64,000 nucleotides of DNA from Lentzea atacamensis (GTDB lineage Bacteria > Actinomycetota > Actinomycetes > Mycobacteriales > Pseudonocardiaceae): the NCBI RefSeq assembly GCF_003269295.1, contig NZ_QLTT01000006.1, positions 310,001 through 374,000 of the forward strand, given 5' to 3'. The notes under the pieces are model-generated. The model was not told where the DNA came from, made no database searches, and saw nothing but the letters and a program-made list of their open reading frames with translations. This document shows, piece by piece, positions 27,982 to 36,449 of the stretch; within the stretch, counting starts at the first letter, position 1; each line of letters starts with the position of its first letter. Both the position numbers and the translations under genes were made by a program.

Positions 27982-28710
27982 TCAGGTCGCTACGAACCCG
28001 CCGTCGGCAGCCAGCACCGCGCCGGTGATGTAGCTGGCGCGGTCGGAGGCCAGGAACAGCACGGCCTCCGCGATCTCCTCGGGCTGGCCGGCGCGGGTGA
28101 GCGGCGTGGCCTCGCTGATCTCGTGGAACATGTCGATCCCGGTGACGGCCTCGGTGGCGATCGGGCCGGGCGCGACGGAGTTGACCCGCACGCCCGCCGC
28201 GCCGAACTCGACGGCCCACGACCGGGTCAGCGCGTCCATCGCGGCCTTGGAGGCGTTGTAGACCGAGCCGATCGGGGTGCCGATCTGGCCCGCGACCGAC
28301 GAGACGTTGACGATCGCACCCTTCTTCTTCGCCACCATGGCCGGCGCGAGGGCAGCCGTCAGGAAGTAGGCCGCGCGGACGTTGACGCCGAACACCTGCT
28401 CGTAGCCGTCGAGCGACTGCTCGGGCGTCGGCGAGAACGGGAAGATGCCCGCGTTGTTCACGAGCACGTCCACCTCGCCGACCTCCTCGGCGAGCCTGCC
28501 GACGTCGTCGATGTTCGCGACGTCCGCGACGATGAAGTGACCGGTCCCGCCGGCCTTCTCGATGAGGTCGACGGTCTCCTTGCCGAGCTCGGCGCGACGG
28601 CCGGTGACGTAGACCGTGGCGCCCTCCTCGGCGAGCTTCACCGCGATGGCGCGGCCGATTCCCGACGTGGCTCCGGTGACGAGTGCCTTCTGGTTCTCCA
28701 AAGTTCGCAT
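27982..28710 (-). CDS. SDR-family oxidoreductase
   Basis: 242 residues of the classical short-chain dehydrogenase fold: cofactor motif 'VTGATSGIGRAIA', 'VLVNNAGIF', catalytic Ser in 'VNVSSVAGQIG', Tyr and Lys in 'SVYNASKAAMDAL', and 'AVLAADGGFVAT' at the end. 'TGRRAE' after strand 2 suggests NADP preference. It is convergent with the hydrolase (one base apart) and follows a broken paralogue and the SARP regulator on the same strand. Confidence 0.92.
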   Translation of the reverse strand: MRTLENQKALVTGATSGIGRAIAVKLAEEGATVYVTGRRAELGKETVDLIEKAGGTGHFIVADVANIDDVGRLAEEVGEVDVLVNNAGIFPFSPTPEQSLDGYEQVFGVNVRAAYFLTAALAPAMVAKKKGAIVNVSSVAGQIGTPIGSVYNASKAAMDALTRSWAVEFGAAGVRVNSVAPGPIATEAVTGIDMFHEISEATPLTRAGQPEEIAEAVLFLASDRASYITGAVLAADGGFVAT

Positions 28711-28768
28711 GGTTACGAACTTGTCGGCGCCGGATCATTTCGGCATAAATTCCGGATGAACGGCCTGG

Positions 28769-29463
28769 TCAGGTCGCGAGGGCGCCGCCGTCTGCGGTCA
28801 CGATCGACCCGGTGAGGAAGCTCGATCGCGGCGAGGCCAGGAACAACACGGCCTCTGCGATCTCCTCCGGCGAGCCCGCGCGCCCGAGCGGGGTCGGCGC
28901 CACGATGTCGTCGATGGCGTCGCCGAGGTGCTCCTCGACCTTCTCGGTGCGGGTGAGGCCCGGCGCGACGGAGTTGACCCGGATGCCGTGGCCACCGAAC
29001 TCCACCGCCCAGCTCAGCGTCAAGGAGTCCAGCGCGGCCTTCGACGCGCCGTAGACCGACATGATCGGCGTGCCCGTCCGAGCCGTGACCGACGAGATGT
29101 TGATGATGCTGCCGCCGCCCTTCGCGATCATCTTCGGCAGCAGCCGGCGGTGAGGAAGTACGGCCCGCGCACGTTGACGTCGAAGACCTGCTCGTAGGTC
29201 TCGACGTCCTGGTCGAGCGTCGGCCCGAACGGGAAGATGCCCGCGTTGTTGACCAGCGCGTCGATCTCGCCCACCTCGTCGGCGAGCCTGCGCACGTCGT
29301 CGAGGTTCCCGAGGTCGGCGACGACGTGGTGGGTGTCGCCGAAGCCGGCACGACGCCCCGTGGTGAGGACGGTCGCGCTGGCATCGGCCAGCTTCACCGC
29401 GACCGCCCTGCCGATGCCGGACGTCGCTCCGGTGACGAGTGCTCGTTGTCCCTGCAGTTCCAT
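28769..29463 (-). pseudogene. Frameshifted paralogue of the SDR
   Basis: The N-terminal half (29463 to 29128) reads 'LVTGATSGIGRAVAVKLADA', 'ALVNNAGIFPFGPTLDQD', 'VRGPYFLTAG' and then stops. The C-terminal half continues in another frame from 29137 with 'LLPKMIAKGGGSIINISSVT', 'MSVYGASKAALDSL', 'FLTGSIVTADGGALAT'. One missing base near 29137 (GCCGGCTGCTG where GCCGGCCTGCTG is expected) explains it. All catalytic residues survive, so the lesion is recent or a sequencing error. It is a tandem duplicate of the 27982 gene. Confidence 0.85.
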
Positions 29464-29512
29464 GCGCCGACGGTTTCGCCGGTCCGTCGTCAGGCCATGA
29501 ACGCGGAGTGAA

Positions 29513-31051
29513 TCAGCTGGTCAGCACGGGCGTGCGCAGGCCGAAGCAGACGCGCACGAACTGCGGCAGCCGGTAGCGACCGAGCACCAGCGGCTCGATC
29601 AGGTGCACGTCCGCCAGCGACTCCAGCACCAGCTCGATCGCACCGGGATCACCCCCGGACATCTCCGCCGCCTCGTGGATGTCGATCACGTCGGCGTCCC
29701 GCCGGGCGAAGCACCTGAGCAGGTGGCGTTCGTCCTCGGACAGCTCCTGCTCGGCCTTGATCAACGGAGCGAGCGTCGCGGCGCAGTCGGACGGGACCGC
29801 GCGGCCGAGCTTGCTCTCCCGCTCCATCTGCTCCAGCACCATCTCGATCGTCCAGTGCGGCCGCGAGCTGAGCTTGCCGCCGATCACGCGGATGGGGTTC
29901 GGCAGCCGGGAGACGCGCTGCAGCAGCACCTCGGCGTGCTCGGGTTCCGCGTCGACCCGGCCGGGATCGAGGATCTTGCGGAAGAACTCGTGCGACTCCC
30001 ACTCGGTCAGCCCGCCGATCTTCACCCAGGTCACGCCCGGCAGCTCGTTCAACCGGCGCACGCTCGTGAGCACCAGCCCGGAGCCGGGCGTGACGAGATC
30101 CCGCACGGACGCCGCGTCCTGGACGTCGTCGATGACGATCAGGAACCGCTTGCCGCGCGCCTTCTCCCGCCAGAGCGCCGCCTTGTCACCGCCGGGGTTC
30201 TCCACGCCGACCGCGCGCAGCAGCTCGTTGGCGACGTCGTGGGAGCGCACGAAGATCCGGCCGTCCGGAAAGCGGTGCCTGACCAGGTGACCGATCCGGG
30301 TGGCCAGCGCGGTCTTGCCGCTGCCGCGCATCCCGGTGATGCCCACCGTGCCGGGGAGGGCGTCGAGAATCCGGGCGATCTCGGTGGTGCGACCGGTGAA
30401 GTCGGCCAGGTCCGGCGGCAGCTGCTCGGGCCGGCGGGGCAGGTGGAGATCGCCCTTGAGGATCTGCGCGTGCATCTTGCGCAGGTCCTGGCCCGGTTCG
30501 ATGCCGAGTTCCTCGTTCAGCAGAGCGCGCGCCTGATGGAAGTGGTCCAACGCCTCCGCTTGCCTGCCCTCCCGGAAGAGGGCGTACATCAGCAGTGCGC
30601 GAGGCCGTTCGCGGAGCGGGTGGGCAGCGACGTGTTTCTGCAGTTCCAAGACATCCAGCTCACGTTCGAGCCAGTCCTCCCGCGCCTTGAGCCGGTGCTC
30701 GCCGAGCCGGACGCGTTGCGCTTCGAAGTAGGAACCTTGGAGGCCCTCCAAGGGCTCGCCGCGGCAGTCGTCGACGATCTCGGCCCGGATCGTGTACCCG
30801 CCGTGCTTGGACCTGAGGTTCAGCTCGGGCAGCGCCTTGCGGATCTTGTACATGTACGTCCGCAACGCCATGACCGCGCTCGGCGTCGGGTCGTCCCAGA
30901 CCATGCCGATCAGCTGCTCGTTGCTCAGCCGGATGCCGTTGTTCAGCAGCAGCGCCGCCAGCACCGCCCGCTGCTGGCGCGGCCCCAGTTCGATCTCCTC
31001 GTCGTCTCGCCAGGCTCGTACCGGACCCATCAGTGAGAAGCACAGGCTCAT
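29513..31051 (-). CDS. SARP/AfsR-type regulator with NB-ARC ATPase
   Basis: 512 residues. First a winged-helix domain ('FSLMGPVRAWRDDEEIELGP', 'QLIGMVWDDPTPSAVMALRT'), then a bacterial transcription activation domain ('YFEAQRVRLGEHRLKAREDW', 'RPRALLMYALFREGRQAEAL'), then an NTPase with P-loop 'GITGMRGSGKTALAT' and Walker B 'RFLIVIDDVQ'. SARPs bind direct repeats and activate secondary-metabolite genes. It lies upstream of the SDR pair on the same strand and probably controls them. The C-terminal TPR part of full AfsR is absent. Confidence 0.92.
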   Translation of the reverse strand: MSLCFSLMGPVRAWRDDEEIELGPRQQRAVLAALLLNNGIRLSNEQLIGMVWDDPTPSAVMALRTYMYKIRKALPELNLRSKHGGYTIRAEIVDDCRGEPLEGLQGSYFEAQRVRLGEHRLKAREDWLERELDVLELQKHVAAHPLRERPRALLMYALFREGRQAEALDHFHQARALLNEELGIEPGQDLRKMHAQILKGDLHLPRRPEQLPPDLADFTGRTTEIARILDALPGTVGITGMRGSGKTALATRIGHLVRHRFPDGRIFVRSHDVANELLRAVGVENPGGDKAALWREKARGKRFLIVIDDVQDAASVRDLVTPGSGLVLTSVRRLNELPGVTWVKIGGLTEWESHEFFRKILDPGRVDAEPEHAEVLLQRVSRLPNPIRVIGGKLSSRPHWTIEMVLEQMERESKLGRAVPSDCAATLAPLIKAEQELSEDERHLLRCFARRDADVIDIHEAAEMSGGDPGAIELVLESLADVHLIEPLVLGRYRLPQFVRVCFGLRTPVLTS

Positions 31052-31106
31052 GGAACATCACAACGCTTGCGCGCATTCCCCGCTTCCCTGAAACGAGTAT
31101 TATGAA

Positions 31107-31125
31107 CGTAGGCTCGCAGCCTACG
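31107..31125 (+). promoter_or_regulatory. Palindromic operator before AbiEi gene
   Basis: CGTAGGCT-cgc-AGCCTACG is a perfect 8-bp inverted repeat between a possible -10 box TATTAT (31098-31103) and the GGAGG ribosome site (31125-31129). AbiEi proteins are known to repress their own operon through inverted repeats near the promoter, so this is a likely autoregulatory site. Confidence 0.6.
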
Positions 31126-31134
31126 GAGGTCGTA

Positions 31135-31773
31135 TTGAAGGGGCATGTCACCATTCCGACCGCGCTCGCCAGGAGGGCGAACAAGGTGCTGCGCCCAAGG
31201 GATGCCGCGGACGTCTACGCCCATCCTCGCGGGGAGTTCGAGCGCCTGGTCGAGCAGGCCGTGCTCCGCCACATCTGCACCGGCTACTACGCGATGGCGC
31301 CCATGGAACGCCTCGGCGACCCCCGGTGGCGTCCAGAACTCGCGGCGGCAGCACTCGGCGTGGCCCAAGCCGACTACGGCAGAGACGCGGTGGCACTGAT
31401 GGGCGTCACAGCCGCACGCCGCCACGGTGCTCTGCCGCGGGCGGTCGGCACCGCGGTCGTGGCAGTGCCCAAGCAGCGGCCTCGGCTGCACACCGACCTG
31501 GGTGAGATCGTCTTCGTCAAGCGCGACGTGCAACGCCTGGACCTCGAACGAGTGGAAACCGAACTCACGGAGGGCTGGATGACCACGCCGGAGCAGACGG
31601 TCCTCGACATCGCCGCCCGGCCGCGGCTCGGCGGCCTCGATGAAGCCGACGCCTGGCAGATCCTGCGCGCACTCGGCCGCAAGATCGACTGGGCACTCAC
31701 GGAGGACCTCGCCCACGACCAGCACAGGCCGGGAGCTCTGGCCCGAGTGCGGAAAGAAGCAGCGGGTGCTTGA
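31135..31773 (+). CDS. AbiEi family type IV antitoxin
   Basis: 212 residues from TTG 31135, chosen because GGAGG lies five bases before; ATG 31102 would place the operator inside the gene. The N-terminal winged helix ('RANKVLRPRDAADVYAHPRG', 'ICTGYYAMAPMERLGDPRW') precedes the AbiEi C-terminal domain ('AVALMGVTAARRHGALPRAV', 'IVFVKRDVQRLDLERVETEL', 'MTTPEQTVLDIAARP'). It should neutralise an AbiEii nucleotidyltransferase and repress the operon, but the toxin gene after it is only a remnant. Confidence 0.85.
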   Translation: MKGHVTIPTALARRANKVLRPRDAADVYAHPRGEFERLVEQAVLRHICTGYYAMAPMERLGDPRWRPELAAAALGVAQADYGRDAVALMGVTAARRHGALPRAVGTAVVAVPKQRPRLHTDLGEIVFVKRDVQRLDLERVETELTEGWMTTPEQTVLDIAARPRLGGLDEADAWQILRALGRKIDWALTEDLAHDQHRPGALARVRKEAAGA

Positions 31774-31792
31774 GCACGACTAGCTCGTCGCG

Positions 31793-32018
31793 GTGGCCGA
31801 CAGGTTCGGAGTCGCCGAGGACCAGGTTCTGCGGGATCACCTGATCAGCCACGTGCTGGCGGCCCTGGCCGAGGTCGCGCCCGAGGTCCTGTTCGTCGGT
31901 GGAACCGCACTGGCCAGGACGCATCTCGCAGATCCGGCGGCGGGCGGCAGGTTGTCCGGAACGAGAACGGTGCCTCGATCTCGTGCGCAACGCCTACGGA
32001 CAGGCCCTCGGCTGGTAG
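31793..32018 (+). pseudogene. Remnant of AbiEii toxin
   Basis: GTG 31793 opens a frame reading 'VLRDHLISHVLAALAEVAPE' and 'LFVGGTALARTHLAD', the first part of an AbiEii nucleotidyltransferase up to the catalytic GG-T/S motif. It then loses the expected 'RLSEDIDL' metal-binding stretch ('GRLSGTR' is seen) and moves to another frame ending 'LVRNAYGQALGW' at a TAG (32016-32018). Most of the roughly 280-residue toxin is deleted. The antitoxin upstream is therefore an orphan. Confidence 0.75.
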
Positions 32019-32029
32019 CTCCCGCGGCT

Positions 32030-32485
32030 TCACAGCCGGGTCGGCAACGGGCGCGGCTCGATCACCTGCTTCATCACGATCGTCGAGGTCAGCCCGCGCA
32101 CACCCGGCAGCTTGGCCAGCGTCTCCTCGTACAGCCGCTGGTACGACGCGAGGTCCGCGGTGACCACCCGCAGCAGGTAGTCGGGACTGCCGAACAGCCG
32201 CTGCGCCTCCACCACGTTCGGCACCCCGGCCAGCGCGCGGTCGAAGTCGTCCATGGCCTCGAGCCGCAGCTTGACGAAGACCAGTGCCTCGAAGCCGAAC
32301 CCGATGGCGGCGGCGTCCACGACAGCCCGGTAGCCGCGGATCACGCCGGTCCGCTCCAGCTCGCGGAGGCGGCGCTGGCAGCGGGAGATGCTCAGCTGCA
32401 CGCGATCCGCCAGCTCGGTGACGGTCAGCCGGCCGTCCGCCTGCACCTCGGCAAGAATTTTGCGGTCCAGAGCATCCATACGCAC
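32030..32485 (-). CDS. Lrp/AsnC family regulator
   Basis: 151 residues: N-terminal helix-turn-helix 'LTVTELADRVQLSISRCQRR' and a C-terminal RAM ligand domain ('DYLLRVVTADLASYQRLYEE', 'LPGVRGLTSTIVMKQV'). Such regulators sense amino acids. It diverges from the aminotransferase gene with a 74-base gap, so it probably regulates that gene and itself. Confidence 0.93.
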   Translation of the reverse strand: MRMDALDRKILAEVQADGRLTVTELADRVQLSISRCQRRLRELERTGVIRGYRAVVDAAAIGFGFEALVFVKLRLEAMDDFDRALAGVPNVVEAQRLFGSPDYLLRVVTADLASYQRLYEETLAKLPGVRGLTSTIVMKQVIEPRPLPTRL

Positions 32486-32559
32486 ATTTTCGCGCGCCTG
32501 CCGCCTCTGAGCAGCAAGAAGGCAAACACTTTCGCCGCTGGTGCTCCTAGCTTCACGGT

Positions 32560-33678
32560 ATGAACCCGTTACGTCAGCTCACCCTGGACCAGCTGAGGCG
32601 ACGCACGAGCATGAAATGGCGGTACTACCCCGAGGACGTGCTGCCGGTGTGGGTCGCCGAGATGGACGTCCCGCTCGCCGAACCGGTCGCGCGGGCGATC
32701 ACCGACGCGGTGGCGATCGGCGACACCGGATACCCCAACGGCACCGCCTACGCCGAGGCGCTCGCCGAGTTCGCCAAGAAGCGTTGGGACTGGGCACCGG
32801 CCGTGGAACGCACCGCGATCGTGCCGGACGTGATGCTCGGCGCCGTCGAGATGTTCCGGCTGGTCTCCCACCGCGACGCCCCCGTCGTGGTCAACTGCCC
32901 GGTGTATCCGCCCTTCTACCACTTCGTCGAGTCGCTGGGACGGTGCGTCGTCGAGGCGCCGCTCAACGACTCCTGGCGGATCGGCTTCGCCGCGCTGCAG
33001 GACGCGTTCCGCAGGGCGGGCGAGGGCTCGGTCTACCTGCTGTGCAACCCGCACAACCCGACCGGCACCGTCCACACCGCCGCGGAGCTCGCGGAAGTCG
33101 CCGCGTTGGCGCGCAGCCACCGTGTGCGCGTGGTGGCCGACGAGATCCACGCGCCGATCACGACCGCGGAGTTCGTGCCGTACCTGAGCGTTGCGGACGA
33201 CGGGCTGTCGTTGATGTCGTCCTCGAAGGCCTGGAACCTCGCCGGGCTCAAGGCCGCGCTGGCGATCGCGGGCCCCGACGCCGCCGACGACCTCGCGCGC
33301 CTGCCGGAGGAGGTCAGCCACGGACCGAGCCACGTCGGGATCCTCGCCCACACCGCGGCGTTGCGGGACGGCGGCGACTGGCTGGACGCCCTGCTGGCCG
33401 GGCTCGACGAGAACCGGCGCCTGCTCGCCGACCTGCTGGCGGCCGAACTCCCCGCCGTCCGGTACACGCCGGGTCAGGGGACCTACCTCGCCTGGCTGGA
33501 CTGCCGCGAACTGGGCCTCGGCGACGACCCCGCCAAGGTCTTCCTGCAGCGCGGACGGGTCGCGCTCAACTCAGGGATCCCGTTCGGCACCGGCGGCAAG
33601 GGGTTCGTGCGGATGAACCTCGCGACCTCGCCGGAGATCATCACCGAAGCGGTCCGGCGGATGGCGTCGGTGTTTTAG
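32560..33678 (+). CDS. MalY/PatB-type PLP aminotransferase or C-S lyase
   Basis: 372 residues of fold type I. Family marks are '[20 protein letters not shown]' at the N-terminus, '[18 protein letters not shown]', '[12 protein letters not shown]' and the PLP lysine in '[16 protein letters not shown]'. PatB/MalY enzymes cleave cystathionine or S-conjugates and may also transaminate. An Lrp regulator lies divergent, and a broken transporter follows, a typical set for amino-acid handling and export. Confidence 0.92.
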   Translation: MNPLRQLTLDQLRRRTSMKWRYYPEDVLPVWVAEMDVPLAEPVARAITDAVAIGDTGYPNGTAYAEALAEFAKKRWDWAPAVERTAIVPDVMLGAVEMFRLVSHRDAPVVVNCPVYPPFYHFVESLGRCVVEAPLNDSWRIGFAALQDAFRRAGEGSVYLLCNPHNPTGTVHTAAELAEVAALARSHRVRVVADEIHAPITTAEFVPYLSVADDGLSLMSSSKAWNLAGLKAALAIAGPDAADDLARLPEEVSHGPSHVGILAHTAALRDGGDWLDALLAGLDENRRLLADLLAAELPAVRYTPGQGTYLAWLDCRELGLGDDPAKVFLQRGRVALNSGIPFGTGGKGFVRMNLATSPEIITEAVRRMASVF

Positions 33679-33728
33679 AGCGGAACGAAACCTCGTGCCG
33701 CGCGGCACCGGCTGGTAGTGCTGGTGCC

Positions 33729-34619
33729 GTGCGGATCAAACCAGGCTTCGCGGCAGGCACCGTGCTGGTCCGGGCCTCCGGCCATCCGGTCGGCGCGCTC
33801 GCCGTGGCCGTGGCCCCGCCGTTCCTGATGACCACCATCCGCTTCACACTCGCGGCCGCGCTCATGGCCCTCGTGGCCCTGGTGACGAGCGCGCCGGCCA
33901 AGCGGATGGGCGCTCGTCCACACGTCCGTGGCCGGTTTGCTGGTGCAGGCGTGTCAGTTCCCCGGCGTGTACTTGGGGCTGAGACTGGGGGTGCCCGCGT
34001 CGGTGACGGCGCTGGTCATCTCGTGCACGCCGGTGCTCACGGCCGTGGTGGCGGCCTGGGCGTTCCGTGTCCGAACAGGACTGAGGCAGGTAGCGGGCCT
34101 GGCGCTCGGCGTCGCCGCGGTGCTGGCCGCGTTGTGGGACCGGCTGGGGTCGTTCGGGTCCGGCGCGGTGTTCGCGGTGCTGGGCATGCTCGGCTTCGTC
34201 GCGGGCGGCGTCTACCAGCAGAAGTTCTGCCGCGACACGGACTTCCGCAGCGCAACGGCGTGCAGCAGGCCGTGTCGGTGCCGGTGGTCGGTCTGCTGGC
34301 GCTGACCGAGAGCGCCGGGGTGACGGACTGGCGGCAGTTCTGGTCGACCATGGTGTTGCTGGTGCTGGTGAACTCGATGGGCGGGGCGTCCCTGTTCCTG
34401 GTGGGCGTGCGCAACGGCGGCGCGGCGGCGATGACCATGCTGTCCTCTGTGGTGCCGTCGGTGACCGCGTTGATCGCGTGGCCGTTGCTGGGCCAGGTGC
34501 CGACGACCGGTGCCGTGTCCGGGCTGCTGCTCGGATTCGGAGCGTGCCGGCTCGGCACCGCCACCTCTTCGAGTTCTGTCGCCCGGACGGCAGTCGAAGA
34601 ACCGACGATCGGTGGGTAA
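33729..34619 (+). pseudogene. Frameshifted EamA/DMT-family transporter
   Basis: Three segments in two frames together form a 10-helix drug/metabolite transporter: 33729-33895 ('AVAVAPPFLMTTIRFTLAAA'), 33900-34240 ('AGLLVQACQFPGVYLGLRLG', 'VPASVTALVISCTPVLTAVV') and 34245-34619 ('VQQAVSVPVVGLLALTESAG', 'AMTMLSSVVPSVTALIAWPL'). One base is lost or gained near 33900 and another near 34240. In intact relatives EamA proteins export amino acids or metabolites; beside Lrp and the aminotransferase it was probably an exporter. It now cannot give a full protein. Confidence 0.8.
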
Positions 34620-34629
34620 CGTTGATCGA

Positions 34630-35001
34630 ATGACGGACAGCACCTTCGAAGCGTTCCGGAAGGCGGAGGCGTTGCTCGCGCAGCGTCGGCCTCTCGACGC
34701 GCTGCGCGAACTACAGCGGGTGCTGGACGAGGCCGGGGAGGCGCCCTCCGTACAGCTGCTGGCCGGCCGGGCCTATCTCGGATCCGCGCAGCTCAACCGC
34801 GCCGAAGAGGCCTTCAGAAAGGTCCTCGACCTGGACCCGAGCGATCACTACGCGCGGTTCGCACTGGGCAAGACCCTGCAACGGCTCGGCCGCCTCACCG
34901 AGTCACTGGCCCAGCTCCGGATGGCTGTGGCGATGAACCCGTCACCCGAGTACCAGGAAGCACTCGGCGAGGTCAAAGCCAGGATGGCACTGGGAAACTG
35001 A
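34630..35001 (+). CDS. TPR-repeat protein
   Basis: 123 residues with about three tetratricopeptide motifs ('RRPLDALRELQRVLDEAGEA', 'SAQLNRAEEAFRKVLDLDPS', 'YARFALGKTLQRLGRLTESL'). TPR folds bind other proteins. No signal peptide or other domain is present. ATG 34630 is the first start; it lies just after the broken transporter but on its own. Confidence 0.85.
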   Translation: MTDSTFEAFRKAEALLAQRRPLDALRELQRVLDEAGEAPSVQLLAGRAYLGSAQLNRAEEAFRKVLDLDPSDHYARFALGKTLQRLGRLTESLAQLRMAVAMNPSPEYQEALGEVKARMALGN

Positions 35002-35018
35002 CCTCCGAACGCAGGCCC

Positions 35019-35073
35019 AGCCCGCCAAGACCATCCTCAACGGACTGTCCACATTGGACCAGGCTGGCGGGCT
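35019..35073 (+). terminator. Compound hairpin after the TPR gene
   Basis: AGCCCGCCA and TGGCGGGCT (9 bp, perfect) enclose a second small hairpin GTCC-acatt-GGAC (35047-35059). It follows the TPR gene stop by 17 bases and fits a terminator. Confidence 0.5.
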
Positions 35074-35181
35074 CGCTCCCCACTCGCCCTCCTCCGAGGC
35101 CGCTGGGCCAACCGTCACCAGTACCGTTTTCATCGGTTTGCACCCGTTCACCCCGCCCGCGGAGCACGTAGCCTGGACGAC

Positions 35182-36003
35182 GTGGTCCCGCCGCCGCAGA
35201 AAGACCCAGCCCGCCGCACCAGCTACGGCAGCATCTTCGGCCGTATCGTCCTGGTGCTGCTGCTGATCGTCGTGGTGGCCGCCGCAGCCTGGGGCCTGGG
35301 CGCCCTGAACCGCCGGGACGCGGCCCCACTGGGCCCACCCCCGTTCCTGGTCCCGATCCAAGAGGTGGAACCAGGCGCCGCCGCCCCAGGCAGCGCGGCC
35401 GCCCCGGGCAACACCGCCACAGCGGACACCAACCCGCTAGGCGAGTGGGCAACCCGAGTGGCCTCAAAAACCGACATCCCCCTACGAGCCGTCCACGCCT
35501 ACGCCGCCGCCGACCTGGCCATGCAACGCGAAGCCCCCGCCTGCCGCATCTCCTGGGCCACCCTGGCGGGCATCGGCCGAGTGGAGTCCCGCCACGGCAA
35601 CATCAACGGCTCCCGCCTGCAGGACAACGGCCTCCCAACCCGCCCGATCATCGGCATCCCCCTCGACGGCTCCCCAGGCCTACGAGCAATCCGCGACACC
35701 GACGGCGGCCGCCTGGACGGCGACACGACCTGGGACCGCGCGGTAGGCCCGATGCAGTTCATCCCAGGCACCTGGAACCGCTGGGCAAAGCGAGCAGCAG
35801 GAGACGGCCAGCCCGCAGACCCGCAAAACATCGACGACGCCGCCCTGACCGCCGCCCGCTACCTGTGCGGAGGCGGAGCACGAGACCTGGGCACAGGCCA
35901 AGGCTGGTGGGCAGCGGTAATGGCCTACAACAACTCCGTGCAGTACGGCCAAAGCGTGTTCAGCGGCGCCGACGCCTACGCACGGGCAAGCGTCGCACCG
36001 TAG
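35182..36003 (+). CDS. Second LpqU-like lytic transglycosylase
   Basis: 273 residues. A membrane anchor ('IVLVLLLIVVVAAAAWGLGA') and an Ala/Pro linker precede an MltB-like domain with catalytic Glu in 'LAGIGRVESRH', then 'DGDTTWDRAVGPMQFIPGTW' and 'AALTAARYLCGGG'. It lacks the Ser/Thr/Pro tail of the first copy. Codons here use more A at third positions (CCA, GCA, GGA) than in neighbours. It occupies the lpqU position before mazG/mfd if the accessory block is removed. GTG 35182 is the start. Confidence 0.88.
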   Translation: MVPPPQKDPARRTSYGSIFGRIVLVLLLIVVVAAAAWGLGALNRRDAAPLGPPPFLVPIQEVEPGAAAPGSAAAPGNTATADTNPLGEWATRVASKTDIPLRAVHAYAAADLAMQREAPACRISWATLAGIGRVESRHGNINGSRLQDNGLPTRPIIGIPLDGSPGLRAIRDTDGGRLDGDTTWDRAVGPMQFIPGTWNRWAKRAAGDGQPADPQNIDDAALTAARYLCGGGARDLGTGQGWWAAVMAYNNSVQYGQSVFSGADAYARASVAP

Positions 36004-36120
36004 CAGCAGCACACCCCGCGCAAACGCAACCACCTACGCAACCGCAAGCCGCCCAAACCAACAGGCGTGCCATCTACCCGCGCGTGGCGCTGGCTGGTCT
36101 TTGACCAGATTGGCGGGGTC

Positions 36121-36184
36121 TGGGGCGGAGCCTCAGGAAACCTCCGCAACCGGCACATGCAGAGCAACCCGACCACCTGCGGAC
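36121..36184 (+). repeat. 64-bp dispersed intergenic repeat, copy A
   Basis: TGGGGCGGAGCCTCAGGAAA begins a 64-bp block that recurs at 55967-56031 with one indel and a few substitutions; the shared inner part includes CGCAACCGGCACATG and GAGCAACCCGACCACCTGCG. The first 15 bases can form a TGGGGC-gga-GCC(T/C)CA hairpin. The block lies in a 446-bp convergent gap with no gene. Confidence 0.8.
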
Positions 36185-36251
36185 AACAAACCGGAACCCG
36201 CCAACCGCAACCGGGGAACGACCTACGGACCCCATGCGCACAAGCAGAAAC

Positions 36252-36277
36252 GGGGCAGCGGCCAAAGCCGCTGCCCC
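36252..36277. terminator. Perfect 11-bp hairpin
   Basis: GGGGCAGCGGC-caaa-GCCGCTGCCCC lies in the gap between the convergent transglycosylase and hypothetical genes. It is very stable and probably terminates transcription from either side. Confidence 0.65.
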
Positions 36278-36361
36278 GCAGGCCAGGTGACCCGGAGGAC
36301 GTGGTGCCGGCCAAGTCGGGGCAGACCGGCACGGGCAACACCCAGCCCCGCACTGCACAAA

Positions 36362-36400
36362 CAATCTGTGCGTTCTAAAAGCAATCGTGCGTTCCAAAAG
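36362..36400. repeat. Two tandem 19-20 bp units
   Basis: CAATCTGTGCGTTCTAAAAG is followed directly by CAATCGTGCGTTCCAAAAG. The AT-richer, phased pair lies between two hairpins in the convergent gap. It may be a protein-binding array or part of a repeat family. Confidence 0.65.
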
Positions 36401-36407
36401 CCCTGAA

Positions 36408-36446
36408 GAGGGTTGGGGCTTGGCGGAAGAAACCCCCAACCCCCTC
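36408..36446. terminator. Hairpin at end of hypothetical gene
   Basis: GGGTTGGGG pairs with CCCCAACCC across a short loop, with further GAG/CTC pairing if two C are bulged. It ends four bases before the stop of the minus-strand gene and can terminate it. Confidence 0.55.
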
Positions 36447-36449
36447 CTA

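Noticed and set aside
32541-33728. Plus-strand frame overlapping the aminotransferase
   Set aside because: Out-of-frame shadow of a well-supported gene; only its later part (33729 on) belongs to the broken transporter.
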